Shown here one piece after another: positions 17,508 through 27,274 of a stretch of DNA of 64,000 nt. Position numbers and translations under genes: made by a program. The stretch covers positions 1-64,000 of the forward strand of contig JAUHYW010000054.1 in assembly GCA_030426085.1 (NCBI GenBank), written 5' to 3'. Every line of letters begins with the position of its first letter. The first letter of the stretch is position 1. The notes under the pieces are model-generated. The model did no database searches. It was not told the DNA's origin and saw nothing but the letters and a program-made list of their open reading frames with translations. This DNA is from a bacterium (lineage in GTDB: Bacteria; Myxococcota_A; Bradymonadia; UBA7976; UBA1532).

Positions 17508-18034
17508 CGGGTGGCTCCTTCGGATGGCTGGACGGGTGACTCGGCGGCCGGCGCGCGCGGCGCGAAGCGGGCCCGCAGGTGGGCGGCGACGGCCGGGGGG
17601 CACAGGCCGTCGAGGCTCTCGCCGGCCTGTGCCCGGGCCTTGAGGTCGCTGCTGCTCACCCCGACCCACGACGACTCGGCGGGCAGCAGCAGCGTGGGCA
17701 GCTCGGGGGCGAGGGCCTCGTTGAGCCGGGCGAGGCGGGTCTCGGCGTCGGCGTCCTCGGCCCCTCGCACCCCGCGCACGAGGCAGGCGGCGCCGATGGC
17801 CCGGGCGTACTCGACGACGTAGCCCTCGGTGGCGTCGACCGAGACGTGGGGCAGGGGCCCGATGGCGGCCCGCACCAGCTCGAGGCGCTCGGCGAGGGTG
17901 AACAGGCCCCGCTTGTCGGGGTTGACCGCGACGAGCACCCGCAGGTGATCGAAGAGGCGGGCCGCCCGGCGGATGATGGCCAGGTGCCCGGCGGTGATGG
18001 GGTCGAACGAGCCGGCGTAGATGGCGATGGTCAT
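17504..18034 (-). CDS. coaD: Pantetheine-phosphate adenylyltransferase
   Basis: Protein of 176 aa, slightly longer than the usual 160. CoaD transfers AMP from ATP to 4'-phosphopantetheine, giving dephospho-CoA. The nucleotidyltransferase motif YAGSFDPITAGHL is at about residues 5-17, and GVRGAEDADAETRLARLN and SSWVGVSSSDLK correspond to the later conserved segments; the usual ISSS is VSSS. The C-terminus has an Ala/Pro-rich tail of about 15 residues. The start ATG overlaps the stop of the upstream TetR gene (ATGA) and its stop overlaps the MBL gene start, so it is the middle of a tight three-gene operon. It is normally an essential housekeeping enzyme. Confidence 0.94.
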   Translation of the reverse strand: MTIAIYAGSFDPITAGHLAIIRRAARLFDHLRVLVAVNPDKRGLFTLAERLELVRAAIGPLPHVSVDATEGYVVEYARAIGAACLVRGVRGAEDADAETRLARLNEALAPELPTLLLPAESSWVGVSSSDLKARAQAGESLDGLCPPAVAAHLRARFAPRAPAAESPVQPSEGATR

Positions 18035-18663
18035 CGGGGGCCTCCGTCGGCGGGGGGCATGGTGGCGGTGCCGAGCAGCCCCCGGGCCATGCGCTTGAGC
18101 AGGCCGGCGGCCATGCCCGGGGGGATGACCCCGGGGGCCGCCGCGCCGAGGTGGAACGCGCCCTCGATGGCGGCGAGCAGCCCCGCGGCGGCCTCGCCCG
18201 CGGCGGCGGTGGGGCGGCCGTCGGCCTCGAGGATGGCGGCGACCCGCTCGGTCAGCGCGGCGTGCCACCGGTCGATGGCGGCCCGATAGGGCACCCCGAC
18301 CTCGGGCCGGCGGGCGGCCTCGTCGCCCAGGCGGGTCCAGCAGGCGACCGCGGACGGATCGGCGTCGGCGTCGAGGGCGGCGAAGGCGTCGATGAAGGCG
18401 TCGAGCCGGGCCCAGGGGTCGTCCGGCGCGTCGTCGAGCCGGCGGCGATGGCGGGCTTCGAGGCCGGCGACGAGCCGCTCGACGAGGGCGACGAGGATCG
18501 CCTGCTTGTTCGCGAAGTGATAGTGCACCAGCCCCGGGCCCAGGCCGGCGGCGCGGGCGATGGCGGCCACGCTCGCCTGCTCGTAGGTCTTGTCGGCCAT
18601 CACCCGGGCCAGCCCGTCGATGATCTGGGACCGGCGCTCTTCGGTGTTGCTGGGGCGCGCCAT
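18031..18663 (-). CDS. TetR-family transcriptional regulator
   Basis: Protein of 210 aa. The N-terminal HTH shows the family pattern: RRSQIIDGLARVMADKTYEQ, then VAAIARAAGLGPGLVHYHFANKQ (about residues 10-55). The C-terminal ligand-binding part is Ala-rich and helical. GGAGA lies seven bases before the ATG. It is the first gene of the TetR-coaD-MBL unit, and an AT-rich imperfect palindrome 14 bp upstream of its start is a candidate operator, suggesting autoregulation. The ligand is unknown. Confidence 0.93.
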   Translation of the reverse strand: MARPSNTEERRSQIIDGLARVMADKTYEQASVAAIARAAGLGPGLVHYHFANKQAILVALVERLVAGLEARHRRRLDDAPDDPWARLDAFIDAFAALDADADPSAVACWTRLGDEAARRPEVGVPYRAAIDRWHAALTERVAAILEADGRPTAAAGEAAAGLLAAIEGAFHLGAAAPGVIPPGMAAGLLKRMARGLLGTATMPPADGGPR

Positions 18664-18676
18664 CGGGGTCTCCAAT

Positions 18677-18698
18677 ATTGTTTTGTCAACCAACCAAT
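18677..18698. promoter_or_regulatory. Candidate TetR operator (AT-rich imperfect palindrome)
   Basis: A 22-bp imperfect inverted repeat running ATTG...CAAT matches its own reverse complement at 16 of 22 positions. It sits in a strikingly AT-rich island between the divergent TetR and amidohydrolase genes. Position and symmetry suit a TetR-family operator that could act on both genes. Confidence 0.5.
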
Positions 18699-18736
18699 AA
18701 AGGGGTAGCGCAGAGCGCCGCCGCGGGTCAACCCGA

Positions 18737-18765
18737 TTGAGCCGATCGGCCGCAGGCGCTACCGT
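18737..18765 (+). promoter_or_regulatory. Candidate promoter of the amidohydrolase gene
   Basis: TTGAGC (18737-18742) is followed after 17 bp by TACCGT (18760-18765). This resembles a vegetative -35/-10 pair and would give a leader of about 15-20 nt before ATG 18789. Confidence 0.45.
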
Positions 18766-18788
18766 GCTGCCCCCCATCGGAGGCTCGA

Positions 18789-19970
18789 ATGCTGCGGATT
18801 TCGTTTCTGTGCGCCCTGGCGATGCTCTTCGGCTGCAAGTCGGCCGATCGCACCGAGAGTCGGCCGGAGGCCCCGGCCGAGGAGAAGGCGACCCCGCCCG
18901 GCCCGGAGAAGGCGGCCGGGCTGGCGAAGCCGGGCACGCCGCTCGACGGCATCCCGATCGTCAACGTGCACGAGCACATCCAGTCGACCCGGGAGGCGGG
19001 GCGGCTGCTGGCGGCGATGGACGCGACGGGCATCCAGCGCACGGTGCTGATGGGCAGCTCGTGGTTCACCGTCACCCTGAATCAGGCAGACGGCTTCACC
19101 CGGGTCGATTGGAACAACCGGCAGATCCTGCACATCGCCGAGCGCCACCCGACGCGGTTCCTGGCGTGGCCCACGATCGATCCGACCGACCCCGACAAGC
19201 TGAAGGCCCTCGAGGAGTACGTCTCGCTCGGCGCGACCGGGCTGAAGCTGTACGTGGGCCACGGGCTGCACGACCAGCGGCCGGGGGCGACGGGCTACTT
19301 CTTCCACACGGTGGCGATGGACGACCCGGGTATGCTGCCGGTCTATGCGTACTGCCAGCGCACCGGGCTGCCGATCATGTTCCACGTCAACCCGGGGCCG
19401 ACCGCGCCGGGCTTCGCCGACGAGTTCATCAAGGTGCTGCGGCAGTTCCCCGACCTGAAGGTGATCGCGCCGCACTTCATCCTGTCGTCGATCAAGTCGA
19501 GCCGGCTGCGCGAGCTGCTCGACGCCTTCCCCAACCTGCACAGCGACGTGAGCTTCGGGCACGACGACTTCCTGCTCGCCGGCCTCAAGCGCATCAGCCG
19601 CAAGCCGAAGAAGTTCAAGAAGATCTTCGCCGACTACCCGACCCGGTTCATGTTCGGCACCGACGTGGTGGTGACCGCCGCGCCCCAGAAGAGCGCCGAG
19701 TGGATCGCCGAGCGGGTGCGGGCCTACCTCGACATGCTGACGAAGGACAGCTACACGACGCCGATCCTGCCGGGCAAGACGCTGCGCGGGGTGGCCCTGA
19801 GCCGGGAGGCGCTCGAGCGGGTGCTGTACAAGAACTTCGACGCCTTCATGGCGCTGAAGCCGAGCGATACGCAGACCGGGTCCATCGAGTGGAAGAAGCT
19901 GGGCGTGCCGGATACGCCCCGGCAGCCGGGCACGATGCTGCCCCGCGATCTGTGGAAGAAGAAGAAGTAG
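18789..19970 (+). CDS. Amidohydrolase-family lipoprotein
   Basis: Protein of 393 aa. The lipobox ends at Cys16 (LAMLFGC) and is followed by a charged Pro/Glu/Ala linker. From about residue 50 the sequence follows the amidohydrolase_2 TIM-barrel pattern: VNVHEH (metal HxH), GLKLYVGHG (possible carbamylated Lys), PIMFHVNPG and IAPHF (later metal His) and FGTDVV (catalytic Asp). It is probably a membrane-anchored periplasmic hydrolase or decarboxylase of unknown substrate. The ferritin-like gene follows after only 2 bp, so the two are likely co-transcribed. The divergent TetR operon shares its upstream region. Confidence 0.82.
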   Translation: MLRISFLCALAMLFGCKSADRTESRPEAPAEEKATPPGPEKAAGLAKPGTPLDGIPIVNVHEHIQSTREAGRLLAAMDATGIQRTVLMGSSWFTVTLNQADGFTRVDWNNRQILHIAERHPTRFLAWPTIDPTDPDKLKALEEYVSLGATGLKLYVGHGLHDQRPGATGYFFHTVAMDDPGMLPVYAYCQRTGLPIMFHVNPGPTAPGFADEFIKVLRQFPDLKVIAPHFILSSIKSSRLRELLDAFPNLHSDVSFGHDDFLLAGLKRISRKPKKFKKIFADYPTRFMFGTDVVVTAAPQKSAEWIAERVRAYLDMLTKDSYTTPILPGKTLRGVALSREALERVLYKNFDAFMALKPSDTQTGSIEWKKLGVPDTPRQPGTMLPRDLWKKKK

Positions 19971-19972
19971 GC

Positions 19973-20788
19973 ATGGGCCCGCCCCGGACGCTGACCCTCG
20001 ACTTCGACCGCTCGCCCCTGGCCGATGATGGCTTCTTCGGCGGAAAGCTCGCCCGCCCGCCGGCCTTCGACCCCCCGCTTCTGGATCCCGCGGTGCGCGC
20101 GCTGGCGCAGCGGGCGTGGCTCGAGCGGGCCCGCTCGGAGTACGTGGGGGTCATGATCGCCCGCAGGCTGTGGGGGCTGTGCGTCGACGTCAACGCGCCC
20201 CGCGACGTGCAGGAGCTGGCGCTGCGCATGGTGCTCGACGAGCAGCGCCACCTGTCGCTGTGCGTCGCCGCGGCCGAGGCGCTGGGGGCCGAGCCGGCGG
20301 TGGCCTTCGATCTGGCCGACTTGCAGCAGCCGCGCAGCGACGCGCCGGTGGGCGATCAGCTCGTCGAGATGCTGGCCGGGACCTACGCGGTGGGCGAGGC
20401 GGTGGCCCTGGCGCTGGTGGCCCACGCGGTCAAGGCGCTGCCCGGGTCGGGTTTTCGGGACGTGCTGCGCTCGATCGCGGCCGACGAGGTGCTGCACGGG
20501 CGCATCGGCGCGGCGTTGTTGGGGGTCGTGCGGGGCGGGGCGGGCTGGCTGCGCTGGCCGGGGGACGCGGCGGTGGGCGCCATCGCCGGGCGCTGGCGGG
20601 CGGCGATGCGGGGGCGGGACGTGGTCGAGCCGGACGAGGTGGCGGCGTTCGCCGATCCCACGGCGGCGGCGCAGCTCCGGGCGGTGGGGGTCTCCGACCC
20701 GGTGGCGTTTCGGGCGGCGTATCACCGGGCGCTGGATGCGCTGTCGGCGGGACCCGGCCCGTGGGCGCACGGGAAAATCGGCGGCTGA
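19973..20788 (+). CDS. Ferritin-like (diiron) protein
   Basis: Protein of 271 aa. A four-helix ferritin-like pattern is visible: a first helix with SEYVGVMIARRL, then DEQRHLSL (ExxH), AVGEAVALALVAHAV, and ADEVLHGRIGAALL (second ExxH). The two ExxH motifs and extra helix glutamates could bind a dimetal centre. The ATG at 19973 is chosen because the conserved region begins soon after it; it lies 2 bp from the amidohydrolase stop, suggesting one operon. The activity is unknown; it may be an oxidase or hydroxylase rather than an iron store. Confidence 0.75.
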   Translation: MGPPRTLTLDFDRSPLADDGFFGGKLARPPAFDPPLLDPAVRALAQRAWLERARSEYVGVMIARRLWGLCVDVNAPRDVQELALRMVLDEQRHLSLCVAAAEALGAEPAVAFDLADLQQPRSDAPVGDQLVEMLAGTYAVGEAVALALVAHAVKALPGSGFRDVLRSIAADEVLHGRIGAALLGVVRGGAGWLRWPGDAAVGAIAGRWRAAMRGRDVVEPDEVAAFADPTAAAQLRAVGVSDPVAFRAAYHRALDALSAGPGPWAHGKIGG

Positions 20789-20868
20789 TTCGCAAGAGGT
20801 CCCGGATACGGTCTCGCGTCGGGGTCCGGTCGGGCGTACCCTGGGGCGTCTCGATTTCGGGGAGCACC

Positions 20869-22038
20869 ATGGCCAAAGAAGACGCCGCGGCCGGCGCAGT
20901 CGCGCTGGTGGATCGCATCCTGACCCGCGCCGTGCGCGAGGGCGCCAGTGACGTTCACATCGAGCCGCGCAGCACCGAGGTGCGGGTGCGGTTTCGCATC
21001 GACGGGCTGCTCGTCGAGCGGCCGGCGTTCTCCGACGGCTACCGCTACTCGGTCGTCAGCCGGCTCAAGATCATGGCCACCCTCGACATCGCCGAGAAGC
21101 GGCTGCCCCAGGACGGCGCCTTCCGGCTGGTGCTCGACGGGCAGGAGATCGACGTGCGGCTGTCGAGCTTCCCCACCGAGTACGGGGAGAAGGTCGTGCT
21201 GCGGCTGCTCAACAACGACAAGACCCGCATCGGGCTGTCGCGGCTGGGCATGCCCGACGAGGTGGCGACCCGGCTGGAGGCCTTCGCCCGGCGCTCGCAG
21301 GGCATGCTGCTCGTCTGCGGGCCGACGGGCAGCGGCAAGACGTCGACCCTGTACGCGGTGCTGCGCCAGATCGACGCCCGGGCGCGCAACATCATGACCC
21401 TCGAAGACCCGATCGAGTATCGGTTCGAGGACATCATCCAGGGGCAGGCCAACGCCCGCATCGGCTTCGACTTCGCCAAGGGGCTGCGGGCGATGCTGCG
21501 CCAGGATCCGGACGTGATCATGGTCGGCGAGATGCGGGACGCCGAGACGGCCGACATCGCGTTCAAGGCGGCGCTGACCGGGCACCTGGTGCTGTCGTCG
21601 CTGCACACCGGCAGCGCCATCGAGACGTTCGTGCGGCTGTTCGACATGGGGCTCGAGCGCTACGTGGTGGCCTCGGCGCTCAAGGGCATGCTGGGGCAGC
21701 GCCTGGTGCGGCGGCTGTGTCAGCGGTGTCGGCGCGCGCTGCCCGACGGGCCCGAGCTGCGGCGGCAGGTCATGGCCCCGCCGGGGGTCCATGTGCAGGT
21801 CTACGGGCCGGTGGGCTGCATGGGCTGCAATCACACCGGCTACTCGGGGCGGGTGGGCATCTTCGAGCTGATCGAGGCCGATGACGAGCTGACCGACTTC
21901 GTCAAGGACGAGTCGGTGAGTCGGGTCCGGCTGCGGGAGTACCTGGAGAAGCGGGGCTACATGGGGCTGGCCCGCAACGGCTACGCGCTGGTCCGGCAGG
22001 GCATCACGTCGATCGAAGAGGTGCTGCGGGTCACCTGA
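20869..22038 (+). CDS. PilB/GspE-like secretion ATPase lacking the N-terminal domain
   Basis: Protein of 389 aa, short compared with the 550-600 aa of PilB/GspE because it lacks the N-terminal MshEN/GSPII_E domain. It begins directly at the helical/N2 region (SDVHIEPRSTEVRVRFRIDG). Walker A GPTGSGKTS is at about 150-158, the Asp box around EDPIEYRFE, Walker B as DVIMVGEMRD at about 215-224, and the His box as LSSLHTGSA. A tetracysteine metal-binding motif is formed by CQRC (about 284) and CMGC (about 318). It should power a type II secretion, type IV pilus or related machine, but no partner genes are nearby. ATG 20869 has GGGGAG upstream, and a TACCCT -10-like element lies at 20837. Confidence 0.88.
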   Translation: MAKEDAAAGAVALVDRILTRAVREGASDVHIEPRSTEVRVRFRIDGLLVERPAFSDGYRYSVVSRLKIMATLDIAEKRLPQDGAFRLVLDGQEIDVRLSSFPTEYGEKVVLRLLNNDKTRIGLSRLGMPDEVATRLEAFARRSQGMLLVCGPTGSGKTSTLYAVLRQIDARARNIMTLEDPIEYRFEDIIQGQANARIGFDFAKGLRAMLRQDPDVIMVGEMRDAETADIAFKAALTGHLVLSSLHTGSAIETFVRLFDMGLERYVVASALKGMLGQRLVRRLCQRCRRALPDGPELRRQVMAPPGVHVQVYGPVGCMGCNHTGYSGRVGIFELIEADDELTDFVKDESVSRVRLREYLEKRGYMGLARNGYALVRQGITSIEEVLRVT

Positions 22039-22050
22039 GCCCGGGGCGGA

Positions 22051-23466
22051 TCAGCGGCGCTTGCGGCGGCGCGGCTCTTTCATCGTCGGCTGTAGCCGCA
22101 GCTCGAGCCGGCCGATGTTCCGCCGGTCGTAGAGGTCGTCGCCGTCGATGTCCTGGGTGACATGGCCGGCGGCCTCGATCCGGTAGTCGACGTCGATGGG
22201 CACCGGGCAGCGCCGGGCCTCGTCGCAGATCACCGCGCCGTCTTCGACCCGCACGACCCGGGCCGGCACCGGGCCGATGAGCAGCGTCACCCGGGGGCGG
22301 TCGTCCGCCGCGTCGGCGCTGTCGGGGGCGGCGTCCGTGGGGGCGGCGTCGGGGCCCCGGGCGTCGGGCGCGGCGTCGGCGAGCGGGACCGCGCCGGGGG
22401 TGATCGTCGGGGTGGGCACCGACGCCTGCTCGGCGAGCTGGTTCATGAGGATCCGGGCGCCGACGAGGGCCACCGCGATGACGGCGATCGCCACCGCCGC
22501 GGTCGCCAGCGGGCTGCGCCGGGCGGCGTCGGCCTGCGCGGCGCGGGCGGTGGTGACGGTGTGCACCACCGCGCCGGTGTGATCCCGCTCGAGGCTGCGG
22601 CTGCCCTCGGGTCTGGCCGGCGGCGGGCCGGGGGAGGCCCCCACGCCCCAGGTGTCTTCGGTCGACGACTCGACCATCGAGCGCGAGGCGACGACCCAGC
22701 CTTTGCCCTGGTTGCGATCGGGCGGCGGGTCGACGGCCGGCGGGTCGACCCCCCAGGTGTCTTCGGAGGGTGGGGGCGTGCCGCTCGGCGCGGGGGGCGG
22801 CGGCGTGGGCTGGCGCGGGGGCGGCGCGATGGGCGGCGGCGGCTCGGGCAGCTCGAACTCGTCGGCCTGATCGAGCGCGGGGTCGAGCGTCTTGAGGGCT
22901 CGGCAGAACGCCTCGGCGGTGGGCATCGGCGCGGCGAGCAGCGCCCGCAGCTCGCCCGGCGGGTCGGGCACGAGGGCGCCGAGCAGGCGGGCGACGGCCC
23001 GCAGGTCGTCGGTGGGGGCGCCCGGGCGGCCCACGAGCGCGCCGTGGCCGATCCCCAGGATCTGGACCCGGCCGGCGCCCCAGGCGATGTGGCCCGGGTC
23101 GAGCGATGGGTGGCAGAAGCCGGCGTCGTGGGCCGCCGCCAGCCCGCGCAGCACGGCGACGCCGACCCCGAGGGCGACTTTGTACGGCGGGTGGTGGCCC
23201 GCGGCGAGGCGGTCGGCGAGGGTGCCGTCGCTCGGCTCGGGGGTCACCACCCAGCCCCGCCCGTCGACCCGGGCCGCGGCGAGCAGCGGCCACAGGTGGG
23301 CGTGGCGCAGGCGGGTGAGGCGGGCGGCGAGGCTCTCGAACGCGGGGCCGGGCAGGCCGTCGAGGCGCTGAGCGACCGCGCCTTCGGTCGGGCCGTCGAC
23401 CGACCAGCGGTCGGGGCCGAGCGGGGCGAGGGTGCGGTAGGGCCCGATGTCGGTGGCGGCGCGCAT
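22051..23466 (-). CDS. Transmembrane pseudokinase (degenerate Hanks-type kinase)
   Basis: Protein of 471 aa. The N-terminal 200 residues keep the outline of a Hanks kinase (IGPYRTLAPLG; the helix VAVLRGLAAAHDAGF; a DDLRAVARLLGALV segment) but the catalytic residues are gone: the VAIK Lys is replaced (AVAQRL), HRDLKPxN is HPSLDPGHI (about 117-125) and DFG is GIG (about 136). A Pro-rich cytoplasmic linker holds two copies of EDTWGV, one transmembrane helix lies at about 316-340, and a periplasmic tail starts with an Asp/Ala/Pro stretch and ends in a basic KEPRRRKRR. It probably acts as a scaffold or binding protein. It is convergent with the PilB-like gene 12 bp away. Confidence 0.78.
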   Translation of the reverse strand: MRAATDIGPYRTLAPLGPDRWSVDGPTEGAVAQRLDGLPGPAFESLAARLTRLRHAHLWPLLAAARVDGRGWVVTPEPSDGTLADRLAAGHHPPYKVALGVGVAVLRGLAAAHDAGFCHPSLDPGHIAWGAGRVQILGIGHGALVGRPGAPTDDLRAVARLLGALVPDPPGELRALLAAPMPTAEAFCRALKTLDPALDQADEFELPEPPPPIAPPPRQPTPPPPAPSGTPPPSEDTWGVDPPAVDPPPDRNQGKGWVVASRSMVESSTEDTWGVGASPGPPPARPEGSRSLERDHTGAVVHTVTTARAAQADAARRSPLATAAVAIAVIAVALVGARILMNQLAEQASVPTPTITPGAVPLADAAPDARGPDAAPTDAAPDSADAADDRPRVTLLIGPVPARVVRVEDGAVICDEARRCPVPIDVDYRIEAAGHVTQDIDGDDLYDRRNIGRLELRLQPTMKEPRRRKRR

Positions 23467-23528
23467 GGCCGCATGCTGTCACGGGGGCGGCCGGCGCGCA
23501 ATCGGCCGCTGGTCGGCAGCGCATCGGA

Positions 23529-23558
23529 TTGGCCGCGCCCGCGCCGGGGGAGTACGAT
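23529..23558 (+). promoter_or_regulatory. Candidate promoter of the OmpA/FecR/cyclase genes
   Basis: TTGGCC (23529-23534) and TACGAT (23553-23558) are separated by 18 bp, with the GTG start of the OmpA gene about 60 bp downstream. It resembles the -10 TAC-type elements seen before other plus-strand genes here. Confidence 0.4.
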
Positions 23559-23617
23559 GCGCTGCGGGGGCGCCGGAGGGGTCGCCCCGCGCGCTTTCGC
23601 CCGAGCCCACGAGGACC

Positions 23618-26073
<2,456 letters not shown>

Positions 26074-26077
<4 letters not shown>

Positions 26078-27252
26078 ACGCTCGCCTGCCCGCCGCGCTG
26101 CTCGCGCTCGCCGTCTGCCTGCCCGTCGCGGCGTGGGCCGATGATCCCTGCGGCGGCCTGTCGCTCGACGCGGGGCGGGTCGCCTCGGCCCGGGTGCTGC
26201 GGGCGGTGGAGAAGGCGTCCCCGGCCGAGGCGGCGTGCGCGGCCGCGATCGGGCAGGCGCTCGGCGCGCGGGCCGGCGTGCGCTCGGTGACGGTGGCGGT
26301 GCGGCTGTCGGACGCCGAGCGGGCCGCGGGGGCCGGGCTGCGCATCGGCGAGCGCTTCAAGTCGGCGCTGGCCGAGGGCGGGGTGCCCGCGGCGCGCATC
26401 TCGGTGGTGGTGCCCCGGGTGCCCGAGGGGCAGCAGGGCACGGTGGCGATCTCGTTCACCGAGAAGCGGGCCGAGCGGGCGGTGGCGGTCATCGAGTCGA
26501 TGGGCGGCACGGTCACCGCGGGCGGCGATCGCAGCAAGCTGGCGCCGGTGGCCCGGGGGGCGCAGCTCGACCCCGAGACCTGGGTCGCCACCGGCGCGGG
26601 CAGCACGGCGTGGATCGGGCTGGCCGACGGCAGCCGCTTGCGGTTGAGCGAGAACAGCCTGCTCTTCGTCGGGCGGCTGCACCTCGACGACAAGCTGGAG
26701 CGGGTGGTCCGGCTGAAGCTGGTCAGCGGTGATCTGGAGGCTCAGGTGCGCTCCGGGGGCGCGTCGTCGGTGTTCGACATCTCGACCCGCTTCGGCACCG
26801 CCGGCGTGCGCGGCACCCGTTTCCGGCTGTCGGCCGGGGAGGGCGGCACCCGGCTGGAGACGCTGGAGGGGTCGGTGGCCCTGGCCGGGACCGACGCCCA
26901 GCCGGCGCTGGTGATCGCCGGGGGGCAGGGGGCGACGCTGGGTCGGCAGGGCGAGGCGGCCCCGGCGCCGCTGCCCGGGGCGCCGACGGCGACCGCGCCC
27001 CTGGAGGGTCCGCTGAAGGCCGGCGGGGCGTTGGCGTGGCAGGCGGTCGAGGGGGCGAAGGGCTATACGGTCGATCTGTCGCGGGACGCCGAGTTCACCT
27101 ACGACGTGCGCCACCTGGAGAGCGCCCAGCCGACCCTGGCTCTGGATGCTGGGACCGAGGCCGGCAAGTGGTACTGGCGGGTGGCGGCGGTGGGCGCCGA
27201 CGGCTTCGTGGGGCCGACGTCGAAGGTCTACGCGTTCGATTTGAAGCGGTGA
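26074..27252 (+). CDS. FecR-domain periplasmic protein
   Basis: Protein of 392 aa with a cleavable signal peptide (about 1-22). The central FecR domain at about 165-290 shows the typical pattern: VATGAGSTAWIGLADGSRLRL, then EAQVRSG and FDISTRFGTAGVRGTRF. The C-terminal part (about 325-390) resembles a fibronectin-like segment (GYTVDLSRDAEF...YWRVAAVG). Stand-alone FecR proteins are often encoded with CHASE2 cyclases or kinases and may feed envelope signals to them. The start overlaps the OmpA stop by ATGA, and the CHASE2 cyclase follows after 22 bp. Confidence 0.9.
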
Positions 27253-27274
27253 GGGCGTCGGTGAGGAGGTCGCC

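Noticed and set aside
18737-20788. One 683-aa protein covering the amidohydrolase and ferritin-like genes
   Set aside because: The first part is a shifted-frame shadow of the amidohydrolase; the ferritin-like protein starts at 19973.
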